DNA of 64,000 nucleotides from Phlegmacium glaucopus. Taxonomy: Eukaryota > Basidiomycota > Agaricomycetes > Agaricales > Cortinariaceae. The notes below the pieces were generated by a model that worked only from the letters and a program-made list of their open reading frames with translations, was not told where the DNA came from and made no database searches. Positions 23,381-35,217 of the stretch are shown piece by piece. The DNA lies in assembly GCA_015039465.1 (NCBI GenBank), contig MU130073.1, positions 219,787-283,786 of the forward strand, written 5' to 3'. Position 1 is the stretch's first letter; each line of letters opens with the position of its first letter. The translations under genes and the position numbers were made by a program.

Positions 23381-26300
23381 ATGTCGAATAATTTGAACCC
23401 GAATCAAGCTCTCTTTACTGCGGCTAGACTTGGCGTCCAAGCTCGTATGGGTATTGGTCGAACCGAGCAGCCTCAGTCCCAGTCTCGACCTCAGGCGGGA
23501 GCGAGCACTCTTATGAATTCACGTTCAGCAGCACACCAATCTCACCAGCTATACCCAATCCCATCTAATGCACAAGTTCAATCCCAAGTCCAATTCCGAC
23601 AATCACACCCATCTCAACCCACTGGATCTTCTACTCCCCAAGATACTCGACCAAACGATAACCCTAACACCATCCTCAACCAGTTCCTTAACCAACTTCA
23701 CGACCAACAACGACATTTTACCGAGTCACTAGCCAAGCGGGATAAATACCTTGAAGCATTAATATCTTCTGTGTGTTCTATCCGTGAAACTGCAGCCGGC
23801 TTGACGAAGAAATCGGAGGCTCATGATGGAATTTTGGAAAAGCTGGAGCGGAATAGCCGCGGTGACGATAAAGTGACGAATGCAAAGATGGTCGAGGTGA
23901 TGAAGGTTTTGGTGGGTGAGATGAAAGGTTTCAAGAAAACTTTGGGGAAGAGCTGTGATGGGGACGATGGAAGAACGGTACTTGGCCGGTTGGATGCTGT
24001 TACTTTCGCAGTCGGAGAGTTGTTGGAGAGAGCGAGAGACCCAGAAGCAAATCGTCAGTGGTATTGAATCTTTCTTATATCATCGTACTGATTATTTTCT
24101 TATAGTTTCGGAGCCTAGCGCCCCCACCACAATTTCTCCTGTAATAGATCTCACAATGTCTCGTAGTCCTAGCCCGCCACCTGTGCGTCGCACAAGCCCT
24201 GTTCAGAGTCGCACTTATGCGGACGTGGGTACAAGTCCTGTTCCATCATCTCCACCGTTCAAAGAGAAATCTTTCGCTTCGATTCAAGGTAAATGCTCGA
24301 ATTTTTCACGATTTCTTTCTATCGACGCCGGGCGGCTATTCTAAGTAGGCACTTCGCCTCGACCCAGTTCGGATCCCTTCGGATCCGTCTTGCAATTACC
24401 AGCAGAATCGACCCCTTATCTTGATCGATTCTCTTCGGCACATACTTTAGGTGTGTTGCTTTTTCTCTCTGATTGCTCCGAGTCTACTTTTCGACGCAAA
24501 AATAATTCTGTCCGCTTGGTTAAACTAAGCTGTTCAAATAACATCCTAGCGAATGCTGATTCCCTCAATTTTATAGTAGACGATACTATCACCAATCCCG
24601 ACCTGGGGTTTACCGCGCTGACTCGAGAGAAGCTCGAATTGGCTGCTCCAACGCCTATGGAAGTAGATCCCGTGGATCCAACTGAGCTCACGCTTGACTC
24701 CCAAATTTGTGCGTCGTCAACCGTCAGCACGAACGGCCCGGAGGACGCCATTCGAGTCCAGACAAGATCCAATCTCTCCGAAAATGCTTCATCGCCAACG
24801 GCAAAGGTGCCGCTTATTGAAACCATTCATACTGCCGTGCATCCGGCTACGCATACTGACTTGGCATCACCGGAAGATGCCCAACCCCTCAAAAATATCG
24901 CCAGTTTAGATGAATCAACTCATAAGAACGATAAACCTTTGTATATGCATGATGCTGGACTCTTGAGTGTGGCTCTGGGTGAGTTCTTTTTTTTGGTTGC
25001 TTCAAAAATGTTTCTTTTCTCCTCTTTTACTGTGTAGCTATGTGGTACAGGACAACTCGCTTGATGAGTCTATCTAAATTGATGAGGGCTTTAACTCCGT
25101 CTTGTCGTCAACCCATCGCTGGCGTGCAGTTAACACAGCTGGCGGTTCTGCCCCACAATTCTTTTGCCTTTTCACGCGTTCCTTGAAGTATTGAGCATTC
25201 ATACGTTGTTCTTCTTCTCTTCGTTCTTGCTCGCTTCATTGTTGCATCACTTCCATTTATGCCCTATTCGTTCATGGATGCGTAAACATGCTCATTCCAC
25301 TCACTAATTTCCTCCTTTTTGCCTTATAGGTCCAAGGCCGGGTATCTCGGCCTTCAAACAACCTTATATTTCCGCCTCTGCCTCCACTCCCACCCCCACC
25401 CCCACTTCCACTTCCAGTGCCAGCCCGGCCTCTACACCTACACCATTTGTACAGCAACGCCATGCTGACAAAGCTGTAGCTGCGCTTAGGGCTTCAATAT
25501 CTCGACTTCAGGACCCTTACCTGGGTGTTGTTAATTCGAGTGTCCGTGAAGGAAAGCAGAAAGAGCAGAGTCAGAAGCAGGAACCTCGGGAGAGGCTTGA
25601 ATTGCCTCTGTCCACCCGTAGCGATGAGACGCTGTCTCTTGACGATATGACTTCGGAGAGGTTGACTGTGGCCGCAGATGGGAGGAGTCCAAAGGAGGAG
25701 AAAGTAAGGGCGACGCAGAGAGCTTTGGACAAGGAGGGGAAAGATAGGAAAGAGGAAAGAAAGAGGATCGGAAAACAGGCTTCAGTATCAGGACTAGTAG
25801 ATCTCACCCAGCATATACGAGCTCGTCCTCGATCATCCTCATCACCTCGTTTTGCTTCGCCCTCCACGTCCACGTCCACGTTGTCCGGCAGAGGTAGAGC
25901 TGGTTTTAGGCTTGGTATTGATCCTTCGGAGGACATCTCTGTTTCTTCTAGATTATCTTCTAATACCAAGGTGTACTCCCTGACGATGCCGAAAGTTTTG
26001 GTAGGTGCGGGTGAGGCTCGTTCACCTGAGCCTGTGGTTCATGCCGCTGCTGCACCTCTAACTACACTTGCTGCTGCCTCTCTTGCTGCTGCTAGCAACA
26101 GCACGAGAACTGCTGTTACTACCCCGATTAAAAAAGCTGCTTCTGTCGTTCCATCCCAGTCGGCATTGCGACCCACCACCAATGCTGGTTTGGTCACCGC
26201 TGCTCCTACTATTCGGCCTCCTGCTACTATCATCACGAGCCCAGTTATCTCTCCCACCAAAATAATCACTCCTGCGGCTTCTGAATCTTCTCGCTTGGAA

Positions 26301-29074
26301 GCATCTGTGACTGCCGTATTTGACAAGCCTCCATCCCAAGTATCTATCCTTCCGGCCGCCACTTCTAGCATCACCACCAGTCGGGAAATTACTGCTATTA
26401 CCCCCACCAAAAACTCCACCCCTTCAGCTTCGTCTCGGTTGTATCCATTAGCATCTCCGGCTGCCGTATTCAACAAACCTCTCCCTCCTTCCCAGGCATC
26501 TTCAAATGCAACTGCGGACGAGGCGTCTGTGAGTAACATGTTGACCGAAAAGGAGAACGGTAATGATGAGGGTGGAAGTGAAGATTTGTTTGAGAAGACA
26601 ACTGAAAAGATCGAGCCGAAGATGGCCAAGCGCATTTTCGAGAAAGAGGAAGAGGAAGAGGAAGCAGAGAAAGAGGAGGAAGAGGAAGAAGAGGAAGCAG
26701 TCAAGCAGGGAGACCACCTCCCTTCATTATCCCTTCCGCCGCCCCTCTCACCTTCCATTTCAGTTTCTCCACGTCTTAGTTCGGCAAAGGTCTCTGTCCC
26801 ACCACCACAGCCTTCGGTACTTTCTACACCCCGACCAGGATCTGGCCCATCCTTTACCCTGCTACCCCGTTCGCCTGTAGCGTCCGCTGCTGGTATCACC
26901 TCTAAGAATCAAACTGGCACGACACCTGAGGTAAACGCTGCCTTCTCTCTTTCGCCGCTTTCTTCTGTGACTTGTACACCGCGGCCGACGAGGAATGCGT
27001 ATTTAGTTCCTTCGCCGACTCCTACTCGTCTCACTCGTGTAGGGACGCCATCTGATGCACGGCCTGACTCCCCATTGCCCCTGGTTGTTGTTGTGTCGTC
27101 GAGTTGTTCGCCACCTGCGATAGATTTAGAGAACGACCAACCAGACCAGAGACACAGCCAGATTCCGATTCCAACGAAGATCCAAGATGACAGTAGAGGT
27201 CAGGATGAGGCCATAGAGAAACTGATGGAAAGAAATGACGAAACAGATGAGCTATATCCAACCCTGGAGGAGCAAGAACATCACGATCCACTTCAACCTC
27301 AATCGCCACTTTTCAGCTCTCCTTCAGTGACTAATAATATTTCGATAGAACAACGTGAAGAAGAGGAGGAAGGGTCTGAGGAAGGGGTGGCGTTGAAATT
27401 GAAATCTCCGACCCCAAGCAGACGTCAAACTTTCGTTTTGGATAATTCAGACGAGAGCAGCCGCGGTACCACCGACGCTGCTATCATCGCTACAACATCC
27501 AAAGCAGCATCGGCCTCGTCCCAAATGCCAACCCAAACCCGGGCGTCAATCGAAACATTATTGTCTCAAGATCTATCTCCCATTTCTGATGCAGAGGAGA
27601 AAGGAAAGGCCAAAGAGATTGATAAAACACAAGTTTCCGACAATTCTCTGAGGAAACGATATACTTCTATTGGTGATGATGCGGATATTGTACGTGTTAA
27701 GAAACGAAAGGTCTCCGAGGGATCTAGTCTCGCCGAACACGGGATGGCTTTGGAAAAGGCAGGTCTGGCGGCAAAAGAAAAGAATGTAAAAAAGGAGGTG
27801 GTAGATAATCCGGAGGTACAGTCAGAGAAAACTGGTCTGGATGTGAATACGAAGAAACCCAGTCGTTTGAATTTAAAAGCTGGGAAGAAGGGGGAAAGTG
27901 TAGCTGTCACTAGAGTCAAGAAGCGGAAGGTCAACTCTGAAGTCGTCATCGAGGGAGAGGTAGAAGGCGAGGGAGATGGGTTAAATCAAGAAAGGCCATT
28001 GAAGCGCGCTCGACAGCGGGTTGAGGAGCTTCAAATGACGACGATGGAACCTTTGGAGAAAGGTAGGCGACTGACAAGAGAATCTTCTGGGTCAAGTTTT
28101 GGGGTTGGGACGTCGACGAGAGTGAAACCGCGGTCTTCTACTTCCACGTCTGCGAATGTTAGAAAAGAAACTACGCTATCAAAAGGGACATTATCTGCTA
28201 AGGAACACGGGAAAGTCGAAGTGGAGTGGCCGAATGTGGCCCAGGGGGATGATATATCTCAAGATGTGAATATAAATCTCCTGATCCATGCGCTTGCTGA
28301 TTTACATCCCCCCCCATTTCTTTTCACAGCTCGTGGAGTGCAGGAAGTGAGTTTCGTCTTTTTGGAATCTATCTTTTTCTTTTGAGTTACGAAAATTAGG
28401 TCGTTGACGATTTTTTTTTAGGTGCAAGTCGTCGTACCATTACGGATGCGTTGGTATCGCTACAGGGGATAGCCGTCTCCAAAAAAAGAAGAAATACTCT
28501 TGCCCCCCATGTCAAGCTGGAATCACCATGTCAGTTTTTTCCCCCTTTCCCTTTGCCTTCTCTCAACCAAATTCTGTTTCAATTCTGACTTCTTTGACTC
28601 TACAGTCAAAGTAAGCCAACATTTCTTCTTTTTACTGCTACCCCTTTTTAACTAGGAACCTACTGCTGGGACTCATTAGAACTCAACACGAATTCGGACT
28701 GTTGGCGGCCAGGTTGCATCATACCCACCGGATATGTCGTCGAAAGGATCATTGGAAGATATAGGACATTCGTGGGCGGACAACGACCTCAATTCAAATA
28801 TCTACTTCGATGGAAAGGGTAGGTTGTTGATTCTGCCCTCTCTCTTTTTCTTCCTCTTGTCTTTTCTTGTTTCTTACCTTTCTTGCATGAAAATGTTAGG
28901 TATAGCCTTTCTGAATCAACCTGGGAACCGGAAGAATCGATGTTCGACCCACCATTTATGATTGATAAATTCCGCATGGACGCGCTTGAAGAAGGCATCG
29001 ACATCGACAAGGAGAAGACTGCACTCATTTTACTCCGAGTAGCAAAAGACCCTTGTGTCCCAAAAGCAACGTGA
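23381..29074 (+). CDS. Large disordered chromatin protein with PHD-like and C-terminal chromodomain
   Basis: Ten exons join in frame: 23381-24053, 24106-24288, 24349-24450, 24550-24978, 25330-28265, 28330-28346, 28422-28529, 28606-28610, 28656-28818, 28900-29074 (about 1,596 aa). The first ~1,440 residues are mostly disordered (Ser/Pro/Thr-rich, an acidic Glu run at 26634-26702, several KKRKV-like basic patches). A PHD-like zinc segment follows: LVECRKCKSSYHYGC, then YSCPPC. The expected first C-x2-C is not visible; the matching place reads WPNV. A chromodomain then starts GYVVERIIGRYR, with LLRWKGYSLSESTWEPEE. The three aromatic-cage positions known from HP1 (Tyr, Trp, Tyr) are present, so binding of methyl-lysine is plausible. 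Exon 8 would be a 5-nt microexon. Not assigned to a named family. Its 3' end is duplicated at 34693-35217. Confidence 0.75.
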
Positions 29075-29475
29075 AGACTTTTTTTTCAATAACGACTTGT
29101 TTACGAATGCTCTCTCTCTTTTTTTTTTCCTTTCTTGTCCGCTTTGTTAATATTTCTTTCAATCATTCGCATACTGGGACTTTTACATGCATATAAAATT
29201 AACCGCTCCTTTACACAATACAACGAAACATTGACAGTCGGTCTGATTTTATTTTATTTTATTCTCTAAGTTCAATGACTCGGTCACTGACAATATGCAC
29301 TTTATAACTCGTTTTCTTGTTAATAGTATTATAATGTATCTATAGAATAAATGTTGTATACATTTGAAAAGGGAATTGAGGTCATGGCAGCACAGAAAAG
29401 GGTACAGGATTGTCTAGCTTTATATTGATTGATGAATGCATGCCAATTGTTCAACATGACAAGAAAGTAGATGGG
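28928..29475 (+). repeat. Direct repeat, left copy (3' end of the chromodomain gene)
   Basis: This segment holds the last ~145 coding bases plus the 3' flank of the chromodomain gene. It recurs in the same orientation at 34693-35217. The coding part is identical apart from an 8-nt insertion in the right copy; the flank differs by scattered substitutions and short indels. The pair brackets the NACHT-WD40 gene. Confidence 0.92.
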
Positions 29476-29799
29476 TGGCACGGCAAAAAACACTATGGGT
29501 GAAGCTCATGCTATATTTTAGTAAAAAGATCGCTATAGCAAAACTTCGGTTAAGTCATTATTTTACTATCAACGTAAAAACCAACACCATTGATAGCAAC
29601 TCCCCTTATTTCTACCGCCAACTCACCAACTCGATTAATTGTTTTAGCCGATGACATGTAGTATTATTGATTACTAACTACCAGCGATATCTTTGAAGCC
29701 ACGACCGTCGGTTGGGATCAGGCTAGTTGTTAACCATCTGCCCTTGTAACTTGAGATTCCACCGTGGGAAGAGCACGGCGCTCTCTCCTGACCATCATC
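29476..29799. other. Upstream region of the NACHT-WD40 gene
   Basis: No coding signal was seen. The stretch lies between the left direct repeat and the first ATG of the NLR, so it presumably holds the promoter that arrived with the NLR insertion. Confidence 0.4.
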
Positions 29800-32700
29800 A
29801 TGTCGAGCGAACGACCATCTAAGAAGAATCACATAACCAATGCTATTCCATATGTCAAAGGGAAGCTCTCTCCTCCTCTTCCTTTGTCACACCTGCCCAC
29901 ACCATTGTCGATCGGCGTGGATCCAAGCTCTGATAACCGTATAGCAACGACAGACGCTGGAACAAGGTGGGCAACAGAATTCCCTATTTGCTTGATTATT
30001 TACTTGATCTACTCAAATATTTTAAGCCACTTGCCACTTAAAATGGTCCCTGTGGTCAGCGTCGATCACGCTGCTACAGCGGTTATGACCTCGGAAGCAG
30101 ACACAGTGTCCCTCCCAAATTCCGTGCCAGTTTCAGCATCGATACCTATTGTGCCCAGGCAACTTGGTTCTGCTAGTAGGCCAGGACCAGGAACTCCATC
30201 CACGGTCAGCGTCCGTGTTGCGTTCACGACCGTCGTTATTAATGGCTCCTCGTTTAGGATATGCCTCCAATGTCTGTCTTCCAAGGTGCTCATGATGTAC
30301 GCCTCCATCACTCAACGATTAACATGGCCAACACTGTAAGCATCCGAGTCGTTCCATCTGTACAAAAACCAATCTATTTACTATCATCGTGTCGGATGAC
30401 TCAGCTCCACATCCATGTGCCATCCAATGCTGATGGAGTTGAACAATCGGACTTTCGAGTCATAGTGGGCAATACAATTTTTGAAGTCAGATGATCCGCG
30501 CTGAATGCTAGTTCATAGGATGCGTTACATGAGAAGCTTTTGCCACGTGCTCAATTTGCTGAATACGACGCAGCATCTCCACGCAACGCATGTACGGAGA
30601 ACACTCGCACGGCCATTCTTGATTCATTGCGAGTGTGGGCCAGTGATGACGATGACACAACCACAAAGGTATACTGGCTCAACGGGATGGCTGGAACAGG
30701 CAAAACAACAATTGCTTACTCTTTCAGTGAAATCCTCCGTGAAATGGGTTCCCTTGGTGGTACCTTCTTCTCTTCTCATCTCTGGGCTGATACCAGTGAT
30801 GTTCATTGCATCATTCCCACCATCTCCCTTCAGTTGGCCAAGTATCTCCCTTCTCTGCCCCACCTTATCTTGAATGTAGTAAAAACTGATCCAAGTACTG
30901 ACTGCACATCTTGGAGGATTAGCAAACAATTCCTGAATTTCATGGTCAGACCACTTACTGCATATAAGGATAGTATCAGAGGAGGAATAGTCCCAGTTAT
31001 TGTCCTTGATGCCCTGGATGAGTGCTCTGACCAGTCCCTTGTGGCTGAGTTGCTTTCTGTGATCTCAAAGCATAGTAAATCTCTTCCAGTCAAGTTCTTC
31101 ATCACTAGTCGTCCAGAGATAGTACTCAAGGAGACTTTTGATCATTCTTGGGATCATTCCAACTTCATCCTTCATGAGGTTGAAAAGGAGATTGTCAAGG
31201 CTGATATTGAGCTTTATATTAAAGCTTGCTTGCTTGGCCAAGTCAAGCATAATAGGCATAATTGGCCTCCTAAGGCTGAACTTGAAAGCCTTGTCAATAT
31301 GTCTGGCACCTTGTTCATTTATGCAGCAACTATCTGTAAATATATTGCTCAGAAGGGTAGTTCTAGCATGCCTCAGCGTCTTTCAGATGTGGTCAATATG
31401 TCATTGGAAGTAACATCTGGTGTAACCCATCCACTGGATATTCTTTATGAAAGAATTTTGGATGCTGCTTATGCCTTTACAAATAAAAGGGAGAGGAAAA
31501 ACATAGACATGGTTCTCACAGCCGTTGTATATGTCTATAATCCTCTTTCCATGACTGCCATCAGTGCTTTGATGGAAATGCCCATAGAACACACTGTGGC
31601 TGCCCTTTCTTCTCTTCATTCCTTGATATATATTCCATCTCAAGACTCTAATATGCCCATCTCAACATTTCATGCTTCCTTCTATGATTTCATCAGTAAT
31701 CAAATTCTTTCCTTAAAGCACCACCTTGACCCACATATTTCACATAAGCATTTAGCACTTCAGTGTCTATCCTTGATGGAGAAAGAATGGTCAGAGCAAG
31801 GAAATGTATCTTACTTGGCAGAGAGGAGATGTGGAGATATTTCTGAATCTCTTGCATATGCTTGTGGTAGCTGGGTTTCACATTTCATATATCCAGACAA
31901 CAATGAAATTGATGAATTGAAGCATTTTTTCCAAAGACATCTTCTGCGATGGATGGATTGTTTGAGTATTTTAGGAAAGTTGGGAATGGCAATGCATTCA
32001 CTGCATGAACTAGAAAATTGGGCAAATGTAAGTGATCATAATTCTGCAGATGAATTTCACTTATAACAGTAAATAGGCTGAGAAGCTGTTGAAGATGACA
32101 GTGATTGATGCTAAAAGATTCCTGAAGGAAAATTATGGCTTTATTAAAAATAACAGTCTTGAAGGATGTCCTTCAGCATTGGCTTGGCTGCCAGAAAAAT
32201 CTGATATTTGGAAGGCATATGGAAATAAAATGGATTGTCCATGGAAACTCTGTCTTGGAAGGAGAAAAGCATGGAGCCTGACTGAAACAGTTCTAAGGCA
32301 TCCAGGACCTGTCAAATCTGCTGTGTTCTCTCCTGATGGTATGCATATTGTGTCTGCATCTTATGATACTACTGCACGAATCTGGAATACAGCCACAGGA
32401 GAGTGTGAAGCAGAGCTGAGGGGACATTCAGGAGGGGTTGACTCTGCTGTCTTCTCTCCTGATGGCATGCATATTGTGTCTGCATCTTTAGATAACACTG
32501 CACGGATATGGAATACAGCTACAGGAGAGTGTGAGGCAGAGCTGAAAGGACATTCTGCATTTGTTAACTCTGCTGTCTTCTCTCCTGATGGCATGCATAT
32601 TGTATCTGCATCTGATGATAACACTGCACGAATCTGGAATACAGCCACAGGAGAGTGTGAGGCAGTGCTGAAAGGACATTCAGAATATGTCTACTCTGCT

Positions 32701-34409
32701 GTCTTCTCTCCTGATGGTATGCATATTGTATCTGCATCTTTAGATAATACTGCACGGATCTGGAATACAGTCACAGGAGAGTGTGAAGCAGAGCTGAAAG
32801 GACATTCAGGAAGAGTCAACTATGCTGTCTTCTCTCCTGATGGCATGCATATTGTGTCTGCATCTAATGATAACACTGCATGGATCTGGAATACAGCCAC
32901 AGGAGAATGTGAGGCAGAGCTGAAAGGACATTTAGGAGGGGTTGACTCTGCTGTCTTCTCTCCTGATGGTATGCATATTGTATCTGCATCTGCAGATAGC
33001 ACTGCACGGATTTGGAATACAGCCACAGGAGAGTGTGAAGTGGAGCTGAAAGGACATTCACAATGTGTCCACTCTGCTGTCTTCTCTCCTGATGGTATGC
33101 ATATTGTGTCTGCATCTAAGGATAACACTGCACGGGTCTGGAATACAGCTACAGGAGAGTGTGAGGCAGAGCTGAAAGGACATTCAGCATTGGTCAACTC
33201 TGCTGTCTTCTCTCCTGATGGTATGCATATTATGTCTGCATCTGATGATAACACTACACATATCTGGAATACAGCCACAGGAGAATGTGAGGCAGAGCTG
33301 AAAGGACATTCAAAACGTGTCATCTCTACTGACTTCTCTCCTGATGGTATGCATATTGTGTCTGCATCTCTTGATAACACTGCACGGGTCTGGAATACAG
33401 CCACAGGAAAATGTGAGGCAGAGCTGAAAGGACATTCAGCATGGGTCAACTCTGCTGTCTTCTCTCCTGATGGTGTGCATATTGTGTCTGCATCTGCAGA
33501 TAACACTGCACGGGTCTGGAATACAGCCACAGGAGAGTGTAAAGCAGAGCTGAAAGGACATTCAAGAAGGGTCAAGTCTGCTGTCTTCTCTCCTGATGGT
33601 ATGCATATTGTGTCTGCATCTTATGATACTACTGCACGGATCTGGAATACAGCCACAGGAGAGTGTGAAGCAGAGCTGAAAGGACATTCAGGAGGGGTTG
33701 ACTCTGCTGTCTTCTCTCCTGATGGCATGCATATTGTGTCTGCATCTTATGACACTACTGCACGGATCTGGAATACAGCTACAGGAGAGTGTGAGGTGGA
33801 GCTAAAAGGACATTCAAGAAGGGTCAAGTCTGCTGTCTTCTCTCCTGATGGTGTGCATATTGTGTCTGCTTCTTATGATACTACTGCACGGATCTGGAAT
33901 ACAGCCACAGGGGCATGTGAGGCAGAGCTGAAAGGACATTCAGGGCATGTCTACTCTGCTGTCTTCTCTCCTGATGGTATGCATATTGTGTCTGCATCTT
34001 CAGATAAAACTGCACGGGTCTGGAATACAGCCACAGGAGAGTGTGAGGCAGAGTTGAATGGACATATGTCTGTTCCATCTATATCTGATAACAGTCAATT
34101 ACCTGGTTTATCATTGATTCCTCATGGTATTTATATCCACCATCATGCTCGAGGCCAACTTCAACCCTCATTACAGTTATCATTCCTTGATATATATCAA
34201 AACATAATATTCCACACCATGAACTATAAAATTTGGATTCCATCACCTTTCTGTAACCCAACATCTGTCAGCTATCACTTGTCCAAAATATGCCTTGGAT
34301 ATGGAACAGGAGAAATTTTGCTTCTAGAGGTATGTATAGCCCTTATATTATATTCCACATTTTTATTTCATTGCTCAATGTTTTCTCTCAACTATAGTTT
34401 CAATGTTAG
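29800..34409 (+). CDS. NACHT-WD40 NLR (STAND receptor) with 14 near-identical WD40 units
   Basis: Proposed exons: 29800-29966, 30027-30204, 30258-30335, optionally 30405-30485, 30519-32027, 32077-34329, 34398-34409 (about 1,425 aa). If the last intron is not used, the frame ends at 34518. The N-terminus (~140 residues) matches no effector domain I know. A short segment SVFQGAHDVRLHHSTI resembles the linker before NACHT in agaric NLRs. NACHT follows: Walker A NGMAGTGKTT, Walker B PVIVLDALDEC, and sensor-like VKFFITSRPE. A helical region leads to 14 WD40 units of 42 residues (bases about 32299-34062), enough for two seven-blade propellers. The units are nearly identical except at a few positions, as in the het-d/het-e type of repeat under concerted evolution. 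The tail has WIPSPF and GYGTGEILLLE. Likely role: non-self recognition or heterokaryon incompatibility, triggered by ligand binding to the propeller. Confidence 0.85.
32299..34062 (+). repeat. Tandem 126-bp coding repeats (14 WD40 units)
   Basis: Each unit encodes 42 residues containing SAVFSPDGMHIVSAS and ARIWNTATGECEAELKG. Variation concentrates in the 2-4 residues after the initial His and in the residue after SAS (Y, L, D, N, A, K, S). The minus strand also stays open through the array, giving shadow frames. Confidence 0.95.
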
Positions 34410-34692
34410 CTTCTTAAACTTATGGCAGTCTGCAGAGCATGGTTATAGACCTTATAGTCCCTTTGCACAGCAATATAATCTTGTGCAAAGGGATGAATTT
34501 GGAACATACAGAATGTAAAACAGATATATCTATGTAGTTGTCAGAAAAATAAAGTATGAATGCATTGTAAAGTTGCATTACTAAAATCAGACCAAAGGGT
34601 GAATAAATTGGATTTGATATAAAGAGGATCCTGACCAATTTGCTGCATCAGCTGTTCTGGACAGCCATAGCAAGTAATGCAGGGAGTGCAAC

Positions 34693-35217
34693 CCGGAAGA
34701 ATCGATGTTCGACCCACCATTGCCAAGTTTATGATTGATAAATTCCGCATGGACGCGCTTGAAGAAGGCATCGACATCGACAAGGAGAAGACTGCACTCA
34801 TTTTACTCCGAGTAGCAAAAGACCCTTGTGTCCCAAAAGCAACGTGAAGACTTTTTTTTTAATAACGACTTGTTTACGAATGCTCTCTCTCTTTTTTTCC
34901 TTTCTTGTCCGCTTTGTTAATATTTCTTTCAATCATTCGCATACTGGGACCTTTACATGCATATAAAATTAACTGCTTCCTTTACACAATACAACGAAAC
35001 ATTGACAGTCGGTCTGGTTTTATTTTATTTTATTCTCTGGGTTCAAAGACTCGGTCACTGACAATATGCACTTTATAACTCGTTTTCTTGTTAATAATAT
35101 TGTAATGTATCTTATAGAATAAATGTTGTATACAATTTTATTATTTTGAAAAGGGGATTGACTCGGCCATGGCAGCACGGAAAGGGATATTATATTTTAC
35201 AGGAAGAAAGTAGATGG
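34693..35217 (+). pseudogene. Direct repeat, right copy: duplicated 3' end of the chromodomain gene
   Basis: The copy starts at a CCGGAAGAATCGATG boundary within the last exon and follows the left copy through the stop codon and about 350 bp of 3' flank. An 8-nt insertion (GCCAAGTT) after the MFDPP codons shifts the frame, and no upstream exons exist, so it is non-functional. Its near identity to 28928-29475 points to a recent event. Confidence 0.9.

Noticed and set aside
26039..26899. 286-codon minus-strand ORF with Ser and Val/Ala runs
   Set aside because: It mirrors the low-complexity Ala/Thr and Glu-rich part of the chromodomain gene; no motif of its own.
32820..33575. 251-codon ORF on the minus strand
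   Set aside because: It is the antisense shadow of the WD40 repeat array; periodic codon composition keeps the opposite strand open.
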